64,000 nt of DNA from CAVROP01 sp050012175 (GTDB taxonomy: Bacteria; Acidobacteriota; Terriglobia; UBA7540), in the NCBI GenBank assembly GCA_050012175.1, contig JBEKHR010000023.1, positions 21,655 to 85,654 of the forward strand, given 5' to 3'. The notes beneath the pieces were generated by a model that ran no database searches, was not told the DNA's origin, and saw only the letters and a list, made by a program, of their open reading frames with translations. Numbering within the stretch: position 1 is the first letter of the stretch; each line of letters begins with the position of its first letter. This document shows, piece by piece, positions 8,384 to 15,823 of the stretch. The position numbers and the translations under genes are program-made.

Positions 8384-9370
8384 CTATGGCCGCTTGCGCC
8401 TGATATCTGCGACGATCTGCTTCCCGTGGAAGCGGCCGTTTTCGATGAAGATCTCGTTCGTATCCAGACCAGCGATGATAACGCCGGCAAGATACAGGCC
8501 GGGCACATTACTTTCGCACGTTTCCGGTTTGCACTCCGGCCGGCAGGCGGTTGGGTCAATCCGGACCCCGGCGCTGCGAAGGAAGTCGAAGTCCGGATGA
8601 TATCCGGTAAGGGCGAAAACGAAGTCGTTTTCAAGGCGCAGTGTTTCCGCATTGGAATTCCCCACCTGAATCCAATCGTTGCCAATCTCGGTCAGGAAGC
8701 TGGCGAACATGGCGCGGATCGAACCCTCCTTGATTCGGTTTTCAAGGTCAGGTCTGATCCAGTATTTGATATGCCGGCTCAGCTCGCGCTCCCGCACGAT
8801 CAGCGTGACCTCAGCGTCATGGCGATAGAGGTCCAGGGCCGCAATTGCGGCCGAATTCCCGCCCCCCACAACTGCAACTCGCCGCCCGAAGAACTGGTGC
8901 GGTTCCCAGTAGTAATGCGAGACCTTGGGCAGATCCTCTCCTGGTACATTCATCAGGTTGGGCAGATCGTAATAGCCGGTCGCCAGCACGACGTTGCGCG
9001 AGTTGTACTTGCGGCGCTGACCACCACTCAACTCCGTACCGATCACGAAGGCGCCGTCTTCCTGCCTGAGGGACGTCACACGCTCTCCATAGTGGACGGG
9101 CAAATGGTAGTGGCCTGCCACGCGGCGATAATATTCAAGGGCTTCGGCGCGCGTGGGCTTGATATTGATGCTCGTGAAAGGAAGGTCGCCGATCTCCAAA
9201 AGCTCACGCGTGGTGAAGAAGGTCATGTTGGGCGGATAATGAAACAAGGAATTTACCAAACAGCCTTTCTCAAGAATCAACAGCTTGAGATCAGCCCGCA
9301 GCGCTTCAATCCCGCAAGCCAGGCCGGTCGGCCCGGCGCCCACCACAAGCACGTCAAACAAGTCGTTCAT
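8384..9370 (-). CDS. ypdA: YpdA-type FAD/NAD(P)-dependent disulfide reductase
   Basis: A 328-residue flavoprotein. The FAD Rossmann motif GAGPTGLACGIEA is at the N-terminus, the NADPH motif GGGNSAAIAALDL is central, and the C-terminus has GLYLAGVIIAGLDTNEIFIE. This layout matches YpdA, the NADPH-dependent bacillithiol disulfide reductase, so bacillithiol use is inferred but no bsh gene is in view. The ATG at 9370 is preceded by GGGAGGA with good spacing. The same frame runs open upstream to 9718, but that seems to result from a one-base deletion in the preceding gene, not from a genuine fusion. Confidence 0.85.
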   Translation of the reverse strand: MNDLFDVLVVGAGPTGLACGIEALRADLKLLILEKGCLVNSLFHYPPNMTFFTTRELLEIGDLPFTSINIKPTRAEALEYYRRVAGHYHLPVHYGERVTSLRQEDGAFVIGTELSGGQRRKYNSRNVVLATGYYDLPNLMNVPGEDLPKVSHYYWEPHQFFGRRVAVVGGGNSAAIAALDLYRHDAEVTLIVRERELSRHIKYWIRPDLENRIKEGSIRAMFASFLTEIGNDWIQVGNSNAETLRLENDFVFALTGYHPDFDFLRSAGVRIDPTACRPECKPETCESNVPGLYLAGVIIAGLDTNEIFIENGRFHGKQIVADIRRKRP

Positions 9371-9718
9371 CAGAATCGAGTCCTCCCTCGCCCTGCAACA
9401 GGCGCCGCAGTTCGCTCTTAAAGCGCGCGTAGCCAGCAGTTCCGGCGTGGCGGCCACGGCCTCGCCCTTCCACACAAAGGCTTTCCCCTCGGCTCGCTCC
9501 ACCAGCATCGCGATCCCTTCTCCTACATGATATCCCACCTGGCCGAAGAGCTGGACCTTTCCTCCGGCTGTCTCCAACAAGGCAACGAATCCATCCCTCT
9601 CCACCCCTAGATAGCGAGCATAACGTTCGAAGCTCACGAACCTGAAGCCCGCCTTCAAAAGCGACTCGAGCACGGCAACTTGGCCTGGACTTAATTCCTT
9701 TAGTTGTACGTCAAGCAT
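9354..9718 (-). pseudogene. Unknown small protein, apparently frameshifted
   Basis: Reading from ATG 9718 gives MLDVQLKELSPGQVAVLESL and about 95 sensible residues, then a Cys/Arg-rich junction running into ypdA in the same frame. If one base is restored in the GG pair at about 9433-9434 (ELL then GYARFKSELRRLLQGEG), the protein continues naturally and ends at a TGA at 9354-9356, overlapping the ypdA start by 17 bp as coupled genes often do. The restored product is about 121 residues. The family was not recognised. Either a real mutation or a sequencing/assembly error is possible. Confidence 0.6.
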
Positions 9719-10026
9719 GGGAGAAACCCAACCTGGAAACTTGACTCAAAACGTCAAGTCTGCAATGCCAAGCCTTTTAGGCAGGAACCGTCGCCAGCGG
9801 GAGAACATTTCCCCACCCTTCTGTTTCTAAACCGCTGCTGTCGGCCCAGACCCGAGTGATAATGCGCCTGCCCTCTCCCCCTTGGGGGAGAGGGTGGGCC
9901 GCCGCCGGCGTTTTCACCAGCCGGCGCGGGCCGGGTGAGGGGGTCACGAGCCTGCGCCCGTCCGTTTGCAGGTCACAACTCGCCGCTGAAAGCATTTGGC
10001 AATGACCACGCGACGTCCAGCACTTT
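9719..10026. other. Gene-free gap with palindromic repeat
   Basis: The gap between the frameshifted small gene and the DUF559 gene holds a repeat at about 9866-9944, made of the hairpin CCTCTCCCCCTTGGGGGAGA, a second GC-rich hairpin (GCCGGCG stems) and a GGGTGAGGGGG end. It is in opposite orientation to the copy at 10399-10441, so the two flank the DUF559 gene. No coding potential was seen in the rest. Confidence 0.65.
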
Positions 10027-10335
10027 CTACAGAAACAGCTCCGGCGCCTCCAGAACGATGCCATTTGGGAAGCGCGTCACGGTGTATCCCCTACGTTTGA
10101 GTTCCGCGTCGCGGCTCGTGTCGCGCTTGGTCTGGCTTGGCTGACCGTGGACGCTGCCGTCCAGTTCCACAATCAGCCGCCGCTGGGGGCAGCAGAAATC
10201 AACAATGTACTGACCCACGGCGTGCTGGCGGCGAAACTTGAAGCCGTTGAATCTGAGAGTCCGCAATAAGCGCCAAGCGACCTCTTCGGATTCGGTTTCA
10301 TTGCGGCGAAGCTCGCGTGCCTTGGCAATCTGCAC
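10027..10335 (-). CDS. DUF559 endonuclease-like protein
   Basis: About 102 residues from a GTG at 10335 (MQIAKARELRRNETESEEVA). This is the DUF559 domain, related to Vsr/PD-(D/E)XK endonucleases: the N-terminal RNETESEEVAWRLLRTLRF, the core FRRQHAVGQYIVDFCCPQRR and LIVELDGSVHGQ, and the C-terminal LKRRGYTVTRF. The frame is open further upstream to 10542, but that part reads through a GC-rich palindromic repeat (SSPLPLGGGAGGEG) and is unlikely to be protein. Inverted repeat copies lie on both sides. The biological role of DUF559 proteins is not established; an association with the repeats is an inference. Confidence 0.8.
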   Translation of the reverse strand: MQIAKARELRRNETESEEVAWRLLRTLRFNGFKFRRQHAVGQYIVDFCCPQRRLIVELDGSVHGQPSQTKRDTSRDAELKRRGYTVTRFPNGIVLEAPELFL

Positions 10336-10388
10336 TTCGCCACGGGCGAGGGAGCGGCGCTGGCGACAGTGTTGCGTTCCTTTTGGTT

Positions 10389-10886
10389 TCACGGCTTTGA
10401 CCCCCTCACCCCCGGCCCCTCCCCCGAGAGGGAGAGGGGAGGAGCAAACAAAGCATCCGCGCCCTCGCGCTTCAGGGCTCGAGCGCCCGCAGAGGACACC
10501 CGGTGCCTGGCGCTGGCCCTCTCGTTTAACCAGTATATCCACGCCACTCGCCGCTCTCCGTTGGGCAAGACAACCTCCGTAGTCGCGCGCTGGAACAAAC
10601 TCTTCTCCGCAGTCTGAGGCGAGAACCCTTCCACATGGTCCAAAACCTTCAACGCTTTCTCCGCCTGGCGAAGACGATAAACTTCGCCTGCAAGCAGCTT
10701 TCCCGGCTTGGTGGATTTCCGTGCTCCAGGGAACTTTCCCAAGTCGTACAGCTCAGCCTGCACTTCCCCCGTTGCCACGAATTCCGCCCCCATCCTCCTC
10801 AGGTGATGATGCAATGCAAAGCCGCGTCGCAAAGTGCCATAAACAAACAGGAAATCAGTGTCGAGTTCTTGCCATGAGTGAACCAT
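10389..10886 (-). CDS. Gamma-glutamylcyclotransferase-like protein
   Basis: A 165-residue protein of the GGCT-like (AIG2/BtrG) fold. The substrate-binding loop YGTLRRG is near the N-terminus, followed by GEVQAELYDLGKFPG, LAGEVYRL and LDHVEGF. Family enzymes release 5-oxoproline from gamma-glutamyl compounds or act on related amide substrates; the specific substrate is unknown. The family-like part ends near RRVAWIYWLNE. The last 40 or so residues (ending LSLSGEGPGVRGSKP) are translated from a palindromic repeat at 10399-10441, so the natural C-terminus was probably altered by repeat insertion. Confidence 0.82.
   Translation of the reverse strand: MVHSWQELDTDFLFVYGTLRRGFALHHHLRRMGAEFVATGEVQAELYDLGKFPGARKSTKPGKLLAGEVYRLRQAEKALKVLDHVEGFSPQTAEKSLFQRATTEVVLPNGERRVAWIYWLNERASARHRVSSAGARALKREGADALFAPPLSLSGEGPGVRGSKP
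10399..10441. repeat. Palindromic CCCTCACCC-type repeat
   Basis: The sequence starts ACCCCCTCACCCCCGGCCCC and ends in a GAGAGGGAGAGGGG run. It is the inverted partner of the 9866-9944 copy across the DUF559 gene and encodes the C-terminal tail of the GGCT-like protein. Confidence 0.7.
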
Positions 10887-10905
10887 GATCTCCCTGTCCC
10901 GAAGA

Positions 10906-11006
10906 GTAGTGTCCCAATTCGACTGTAGCGCCGCCTCTGCCGCCGCACGGGACGCCCTGGCCGGTCCCGCCTTGCGGGACCGGCCCTACATCTATTTGGA
11001 CACCAC
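10906..11006. repeat. MITE-like palindromic repeat (GTGTCC/GTAGGGCC family)
   Basis: Terminal inverted repeats: left GTAGTGTCCCAATTCGACTG, right (reverse complement) GTGGTGTCCAAATAGATGTA. An inner hairpin GGTCCCGCCTTGCGGGACC is present. It fills the gap between the GGCT-like gene and parB and is related to the copy at 6858-6952. Confidence 0.72.
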
Positions 11007-11016
11007 CTAAAGGCGA

Positions 11017-11841
11017 TTAATCTTCAGCTTCCAGCACTTCGATGATGCGCCGCAAGGCCGCAATGATTTCGTCGCGCTCAACATGGTTCTTGCGGAACTG
11101 CAACACCATCTTGAATTCCTTGGCGGGAGGGATAAAACGGAAGACGGCCGGGCAGGGCTTCTTGTCGGGGTTCCGCTCGGCGCGGGCCTGCTCGCGGTTC
11201 ACCATACCCAGCGCAAAACGCTGCGCCAGGTTTTTCATCTTCACTTCGCTGGGCTGGCGGGCCACCTGCAGCAATTGCGATTTCGAAAGCACACCCTTTT
11301 CAATGCACAAACCCTTAATCTCATCAGGAATCGACCGCAGGCTAAGCAGTTCGGTAATCGAGGGGCGAGACTTCCCCACTTTCTTGGCGATTTCCTCATG
11401 GGTCAAGCCGAAACGGCCGGCGAGCGCTTGCACCCCGTCTGCCTCTTCGAAGGGGGTCAAGTCTTTGCGCTGCAGGTTTTCGATCAGCGCCAGTTCAAGC
11501 GTCTCGGCTTCATCAACGTCTTTTTCGATGCACGGAAGTTCGCAAAGTCCCGCGGCGCGCGCCGCCAAGTAGCGGCGCTCCCCTGAAATGATCATGTACT
11601 TTCCCGACTCCGGCATAAAACGCACCAGCAGCGGCTCCAACACGCCCTTCTCCCGCACTGAGTCGGTGAGCCCCTGCAAATCGCCGATCTCCTTGCGGGG
11701 CTGGCTGGCGTTGGGCTGGATTTCCTCGAGGGGAATCATCCTGCCAATGGCCGCACCGGTTCGGGAGGTTATTTCTTCCACGTAGTGTGCGTTGTGACGC
11801 ATCTTGACCGTCAGTGGTAAGCCAGCGCGTCTAACTGACAC
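11017..11841 (-). CDS. parB: ParB/Spo0J family partition protein
   Basis: A 274-residue ParB-family protein, likely the centromere-binding CTPase of a ParABS system. The N-terminal domain has IPLEEIQPNASQPRKE and the CTP-binding GERRYLAARAAG; a helix-turn-helix domain follows (LTHEEIAKKVGKSRPSITEL). The C-terminal domain is poorly conserved. The GTG at 11841 overlaps the parA stop by 11 bp, indicating coupling; an internal ATG at 11802 (MRHNAHYVEE) is an alternative start. No clear parS site was found nearby. Confidence 0.9.
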   Translation of the reverse strand: MSVRRAGLPLTVKMRHNAHYVEEITSRTGAAIGRMIPLEEIQPNASQPRKEIGDLQGLTDSVREKGVLEPLLVRFMPESGKYMIISGERRYLAARAAGLCELPCIEKDVDEAETLELALIENLQRKDLTPFEEADGVQALAGRFGLTHEEIAKKVGKSRPSITELLSLRSIPDEIKGLCIEKGVLSKSQLLQVARQPSEVKMKNLAQRFALGMVNREQARAERNPDKKPCPAVFRFIPPAKEFKMVLQFRKNHVERDEIIAALRRIIEVLEAED

Positions 11842-12595
11842 GTTTCAGGACCTCCTTCGCGAGCTGCGCGTATTCCTGCGCTCCGGACGAGTGAGGGGCA
11901 AACGTGAAGATCGTTTCCTTATAAGCAGGGCTCTCTTCCAGCCGCACACTCTTCCCGATGATGGTCTTGAAGACCTTTTTGCCGAACACTGCGCGGACCT
12001 GCTTGTAGGTATCCCGCGCCAGATTGGTGCGCCTGTCAAAAAGCGTGACGATTACCCCGAGCAACTCCAACTCAGGATTGGGGCGCGCGCGGATGCGCTC
12101 GAGCGTCTCCAGCAGATCGTCTGTTCCCTCCAACGCGTAGTAGGAGGCCTGAATGGGCACCAGCAGGTAATGGGCAGCAACCAGGGCGTTCACGGTAAGC
12201 AGGCCGAGCGCCGGGGGGGTATCAATCAGCACGAGGTCAAAGTCGTTTCGCACCGCAGCCAGAGCGTCTTTGAGCCGATAGGGCGCATCGAACTGTCCCA
12301 CCAGGTGCGTCTCCAGCTTGGCCAGCGAGATTCTGGAGGGCACCAGGCAAAGATTCGCCACATTGGTCGCCTTCACCACTTGCGAGAGCGCCACCTGGTG
12401 ATCGGCCAACACCTCGTAGGCCGAGTGCGTGACCTCGTCAGGATTGAAGAAAGTCAGCGTGGTGTTCGCCTGGGGATCCAGGTCAATCAGGAGGGTTCGC
12501 TTGTCCCTGTGGGCAAAGGCAGCGGCCAGATTGACAGCGGTAGTGGTCTTCCCTACTCCACCTTTCTGGTTTGCGATCGCTATTATCGTGCTCAC
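11831..12595 (-). CDS. parA: ParA family ATPase
   Basis: A 254-residue deviant Walker ATPase of the ParA/Soj type that positions DNA through ATP-dependent nonspecific DNA binding. The deviant Walker A motif NQKGGVGKTTTAVN is at residues 9-22, LIDLDPQANTT follows, and VLIDTPPALGLLTVNAL marks the Walker B region. Short N-terminus and size fit chromosomal Soj-like proteins. The start is a GTG. It overlaps parB, with which it must act. The location beside miaB and a bifunctional nuclease gene, away from gidA/rsmG, is not the classical origin context. Confidence 0.93.
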   Translation of the reverse strand: MSTIIAIANQKGGVGKTTTAVNLAAAFAHRDKRTLLIDLDPQANTTLTFFNPDEVTHSAYEVLADHQVALSQVVKATNVANLCLVPSRISLAKLETHLVGQFDAPYRLKDALAAVRNDFDLVLIDTPPALGLLTVNALVAAHYLLVPIQASYYALEGTDDLLETLERIRARPNPELELLGVIVTLFDRRTNLARDTYKQVRAVFGKKVFKTIIGKSVRLEESPAYKETIFTFAPHSSGAQEYAQLAKEVLKRVS

Positions 12596-12667
12596 TCGCA
12601 GCTCCAGCCAAGGGTTGGATTTTTTGGCGGGCCCGGAAGCAGCCAGGGCGAGTTCCCCCGCCGGCGG

Positions 12668-13153
12668 TCACATCTTGTAGCGTCCCATGTCCTCGTCGTT
12701 CAAGCCTTCCAGCCACTTCCGAAGCTCTTCATTGCTGGCCTTTTCGTTGGCGCCGCCGGCAATCTTGGAGTTCTTCAGGACTTCCTCTTCAACGTAAATG
12801 GGGCAATCCATGCGTAAGGCCAGCGCCAGTGCGTCGCTGGGCCGCGAATCGATGGACATCACCTGTCCATCGCGTTCCAGCCAGATCAGGGCGTAGAAAG
12901 TGTCTTCCTTCAACTCGCTCACCACAACCTTCTGAACGCGCGTCTCAAGGCCCAGCAACAGGTTCTTCAGTAGGTCATGGGTCATGGGGCGCGGCGTGCT
13001 CACCTTCTCAATTTCCAAAGCAATGGCGTTCGCCTCGTAGATGCCGACCCAGATCGGAAGCACCGATGCCCCGTTGACATCCTTCAAAATCACGATGGGC
13101 ATGTTCGTGACCGGATCCATCACCAAACCGCGGATTCTCATTTCGATTTCCAT
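12668..13153 (-). CDS. Bifunctional nuclease family protein (DUF151)
   Basis: A 161-residue BFN/DUF151 domain protein, named after plant and thermophile proteins with reported RNase/DNase activity. Typical features are VMDPVTNMPIVILKD, LPIWVGIYEANAIALEIE, the histidine-containing RPMTHDLLKNLL, and the hallmark SRPSDALALALRMDCPIYV. The acidic C-terminal tail (EELRKWLEGLNDEDMGRYKM) is also frequent in bacterial members. A TGGAGG ribosome binding site lies 5 bp before the ATG at 13153. It lies between miaB and parA on the same strand. Confidence 0.92.
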   Translation of the reverse strand: MEIEMRIRGLVMDPVTNMPIVILKDVNGASVLPIWVGIYEANAIALEIEKVSTPRPMTHDLLKNLLLGLETRVQKVVVSELKEDTFYALIWLERDGQVMSIDSRPSDALALALRMDCPIYVEEEVLKNSKIAGGANEKASNEELRKWLEGLNDEDMGRYKM

Positions 13154-13225
13154 GTGATCCTCCAGGCCCCTTGCACGCCCCGCCTTTCCGCGCGCCAGCC
13201 GCCTCTCACCTGCTCGAGCTCTTGA

Positions 13226-14764
13226 TTACACCCTCGAATCCTTTTCCGCACGCGCCCCCACCAAACTGTTCGGCCCGGCCGAGGTCACTTTCACCGTGAG
13301 GTAGCGTCCGACATCCTCAGGGCTGCCCGGAAAGTTTATCACGCGGTTCGTAGTGCTGCGCCCCACTGCCTGCCCCAAGCGTGCTCGATATCCTTCCACA
13401 AGGACTTCGAAACTCCCGCCCAGCAGCGCCTGGTTGCGCCGCACCTGGATTTGCCGCTGTAGTTCCTGAAGTTCGCTCAGGCGCCGCCCCTTCTCCTCCT
13501 CCGCTATAGCATCCCGGCTTCCTTCCGCAAGTGTATTCGGCCGTGGTGAATATTTGAACGAGAAGACTTGATCGTACTCTACTTCCTTTATCAACGAAAG
13601 CGTCTGTTCAAAATCCTTGCCTGTTTCCCCGCAAAAACCGACTATGATGTCCGTCGAAAGGCTGATCCTACGCCGCGCTTTGCGAATGCAATGGATTCTT
13701 TCCAAATACTCCTCGCGCGTGTATCCCCGCAGCATCCGCGCCAGCACTGTCGTGGAACCGGATTGCAGCGGGAGGTGAATCTGGTCGCAAAGGTTGGGGT
13801 TCGCGTCGATCGCCTGGACGATGTCGGAGGTGAAGTATCTCGGGTGCGAGGTCGTGAACCGTACGCGGCGAATTCCCGGAATTTCGGCCACGCGCGAAAG
13901 CAATTCCGCAAAGCTCAGCCGCGCTGGCGAAGGATCATGCCAGGCGTTGACGATCTGGCCCAGGAGCTGGATTTCTGTATAACCCTGGTCCACCAAGCGC
14001 CGGGCCTCGGCCAGGATCTTGTCGCTCGGACGGCTTCGCTCCGGGCCGCGCGTCATGGGCACAACACAGAATGAGCACCGCTGGTCGCACCCTTCAATGA
14101 TCGTGAGATAAGCCCGGAAAGGGTTATCGCGGCGCGTAATCTCAGTCTCAAAGCACTCCTCCGTGTCGAGCGAGAGACCGGTTACGCGTTGCTTTCCGGT
14201 TTCGAGCTGGTCAAGCAACTCCGGCAGTTTCGAATAGCTCGCGGAGCCGCAAACCAGACTGACCTGGGGCGCGCGCTCAAAAAACCGCTGCCCTTCCTGC
14301 TGCGCCACACAGCCCAGCACTCCAATCACTTTCGGCGTTCCACTTCTGCCCTTCCGAAAAACCCCGAGCCGCGAAAAGACCTTTTGCGCGGCCTTTTCCC
14401 GGATGCTGCACGTGTTGTAAAGCACAAGATCAGCCTCATGATGGTTTTCGACGGGCGTCATCCCACGCGCCATCAGCACGCCTTGCACCTTCTCCGAATC
14501 GTGCACATTCATTTGGCAGCCGAAGGTTTCAAGGTAAAAGGTCTTCAGCGTGCCAGCCGTGGCAACGGTCTCCGACGGCGGGTCGGCATTTGCAGGCCCA
14601 GGCCTTCTTCCCACCCCACATGCCCCGTTTGTCGTAATCCTTTCGTTCACCAGCCCCCACGCCGCGAAGCTCGCCGCCTCCCCTGCCGCACCAGAAGAAG
14701 ATCGCGGCGTTCCGGGCAATCCCGGCTGATTGGCGGCAATTATTTGGATCAGTTCGCTTCCCAT
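13226..14764 (-). CDS. miaB: tRNA-2-methylthio-N6-dimethylallyladenosine synthase MiaB
   Basis: A radical-SAM methylthiotransferase that converts i6A37 to ms2i6A37 in tRNAs. The auxiliary cluster cysteines are Cys83 (ETFGCQMN), Cys119 (YNTCSIREKA) and Cys152 (VLGCVAQQ). The SAM cluster is CDQRCSFC (Cys226, 230, 233). A TRAM domain closes the protein. At 512 residues it is about 65-75 longer than usual, because of a low-complexity N-terminus before LKTFYLETFGCQ. A GTG at about residue 40 (NERITTNG) could be the true start. CSIRE and the NVHDSEK element favour MiaB over RimO or MtaB. Confidence 0.94.
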   Translation of the reverse strand: MGSELIQIIAANQPGLPGTPRSSSGAAGEAASFAAWGLVNERITTNGACGVGRRPGPANADPPSETVATAGTLKTFYLETFGCQMNVHDSEKVQGVLMARGMTPVENHHEADLVLYNTCSIREKAAQKVFSRLGVFRKGRSGTPKVIGVLGCVAQQEGQRFFERAPQVSLVCGSASYSKLPELLDQLETGKQRVTGLSLDTEECFETEITRRDNPFRAYLTIIEGCDQRCSFCVVPMTRGPERSRPSDKILAEARRLVDQGYTEIQLLGQIVNAWHDPSPARLSFAELLSRVAEIPGIRRVRFTTSHPRYFTSDIVQAIDANPNLCDQIHLPLQSGSTTVLARMLRGYTREEYLERIHCIRKARRRISLSTDIIVGFCGETGKDFEQTLSLIKEVEYDQVFSFKYSPRPNTLAEGSRDAIAEEEKGRRLSELQELQRQIQVRRNQALLGGSFEVLVEGYRARLGQAVGRSTTNRVINFPGSPEDVGRYLTVKVTSAGPNSLVGARAEKDSRV

Positions 14765-14834
14765 TCGCTGGCGCAGACCCGACGGATTCAGTATAGCCCG
14801 AAAGCCCCGGCTTGTGTAGACGTCGCTGAACTTC

Positions 14835-14897
14835 GGGGCTGGGGACTGGAGGCTAGGGGCTGGGGCGATTTTGGATTTTAGATTTTGGATTTTGGAT
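14835..14897. repeat. Heptanucleotide tandem repeat, nine units in one phase
   Basis: Nine consecutive 7-bp units run without a phase break, although the sequence changes from GGGGCTG-type units (14835-14869) to TTTGGAT-type units (14870-14897). Confidence 0.8.
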
Positions 14898-14985
14898 TAC
14901 TCCACCCAATTACGCGCTGTCTGCGACCGTACGCGCGGGAGTGGCAGACCCCGCGCGACGGATCTGAGCGCGATAATCATGCTTC

Positions 14986-15020
14986 TTTTCTGCTTTCTGC
15001 CTTCTGCTTTCTGCTATCCG
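14986..15020. repeat. Heptanucleotide tandem repeat
   Basis: Five units: TTTTCTG, CTTTCTG, CCTTCTG, CTTTCTG, CTATCCG. It is the second repeat tract in the same gap and is unrelated in sequence to the first. Confidence 0.78.
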
Positions 15021-15070
15021 TTGACCAGGCCTTGGGTCGGCTCCCGATTCCACATACACGAAAGGAGTTA

Positions 15071-15619
15071 ATGAAATCCTTAGCGAATCCTTATGCCTGT
15101 CTTATGACTAGCCGAGCACACTACAAGATCGAGGGGGAAATGAAAAGCAATCGAAGCGTGGAAGTCGGGCCAATAATTACGCTCTGTGAAGCGACGACGG
15201 CGGATATTCCTGCTGAGAGCGATGCGCACCCGGAGCTCGAAATCTTCGTCATCTTCACTGACCATCCGGGAACACTTGCCGCTCTCCGGATGGCCGAGCA
15301 GTTGACCAAGAAGCTCGATGCTCGCCTCCGGCTCCTCATGCTGTATGAGGTGCCGTATGCACTACCGTTGACAAGGCCGGCTGTTGATGTAAGATTCCTT
15401 GAAGAGCAGTTCCGTGCCCTGGCCTCCAAGGTCCCGGTCGCTATTGCTGCGCATGTCTATTTGTGCCGGGACAAATGCCGGACTGTGCGGTTGATACTGA
15501 AGCCCCGCTCCATTATGATTCTGGGCGGTAGGAAACGCTGGTGGCCGACTGCCGCGCACAAACTGGCAAGCGTGCTAAAGAAAGATGGGCATCATGTGAT
15601 CTTCGCGGAATCGAGGTAA
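15071..15619 (+). CDS. Universal-stress-like protein of the kdp locus
   Basis: A 182-residue protein from ATG 15071, just after AAAGGAG (spacing short, 3-4 bp). Alternative in-frame ATGs lie at MTSRAHY and MKSNRSV; the latter follows GAGGGGG and could be the true start. The core (FVIFTDHPGTLAALRMAEQL, then KLDARLRLLMLYEVPYALP) resembles the first half of a UspA-type alpha/beta fold, and the C-terminal half (SIMILGGRKRWWP, then LASVLKKDGHHVIFAE) fits the nucleotide-binding end. It lies directly upstream of the kdp genes and ends 6 bp before the next small ORF, so a link to potassium homeostasis is likely but unproven. Confidence 0.7.
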   Translation: MKSLANPYACLMTSRAHYKIEGEMKSNRSVEVGPIITLCEATTADIPAESDAHPELEIFVIFTDHPGTLAALRMAEQLTKKLDARLRLLMLYEVPYALPLTRPAVDVRFLEEQFRALASKVPVAIAAHVYLCRDKCRTVRLILKPRSIMILGGRKRWWPTAAHKLASVLKKDGHHVIFAESR

Positions 15620-15625
15620 GAGACC

Positions 15626-15709
15626 TTGCTGGATTTAGCTTACGTCCTTATCGGGATATTGTTGTTCGTTGCCTGCTGGGCTGCTACTAAAGCCTGTGAC
15701 CGACTGTAA
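15626..15709 (+). CDS. 27-residue membrane peptide upstream of kdpF
   Basis: Starting with TTG at 15626, the frame encodes LLDLAYVLIGILLFVACWAA then TKACDRL and stops at TAA 15707-15709. It is one hydrophobic helix with a short charged tail. GAGG lies about 9 bp upstream. Small peptides of this kind, ending in a Cys-Asp/Glu-Arg-Leu pattern, recur ahead of kdpF in other kdp operons to my recollection. Position and composition suggest a small accessory subunit of KdpFABC, but function is unknown. Confidence 0.6.
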   Translation: MLDLAYVLIGILLFVACWAATKACDRL

Positions 15710-15723
15710 GAGGGAGGTTTGCC

Positions 15724-15807
15724 TTGGACTACATCATCTCAGGCGTGACGGCACTTTTACTATTCGTTTACCTCGTTTACGCCTTGCTTCGTCCTGAACG
15801 CTTTTGA
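15724..15807 (+). CDS. kdpF: KdpF, small subunit of the K+-transporting ATPase
   Basis: A 27-residue single-helix peptide: DYIISGVTALLLFVYLVYAL then LRPERF. The ending YALLRPERF is the KdpF hallmark. KdpF stabilises the KdpFABC complex in the inner membrane. The start is TTG 15724, with GGGAGG about 8 bp upstream. It is followed 16 bp later by kdpA. Confidence 0.85.
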   Translation: MDYIISGVTALLLFVYLVYALLRPERF

Positions 15808-15823
15808 GGAATGAGGAATAAAC

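Larger units (their letters stand above)
14765..15070. other. Gap upstream of kdp locus with heptamer repeats and a hairpin
   Basis: Between miaB and the kdp-associated gene are two heptanucleotide repeat tracts (14835-14897 and 14986-15020) and a GC-rich hairpin with CGCGCGGG/CCCCGCGCG arms near 14932-14957. No known riboswitch architecture and no convincing promoter was recognised. Confidence 0.6.

Noticed and set aside
8384..9718. Genuine fusion of an unknown domain with YpdA
   Set aside because: The internal ribosome binding site before ATG 9370 and the natural C-terminus recovered by restoring one base favour two separate genes.
11836..11849. parS-like site near the parB start
   Set aside because: TGACACGTTTCAGG matches only part of the palindromic parS consensus and lies inside coding sequence.
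14900..15070. Riboswitch (for example c-di-AMP type) ahead of the kdp locus
   Set aside because: A hairpin is present, but the conserved core segments of known K+-linked riboswitches could not be identified.
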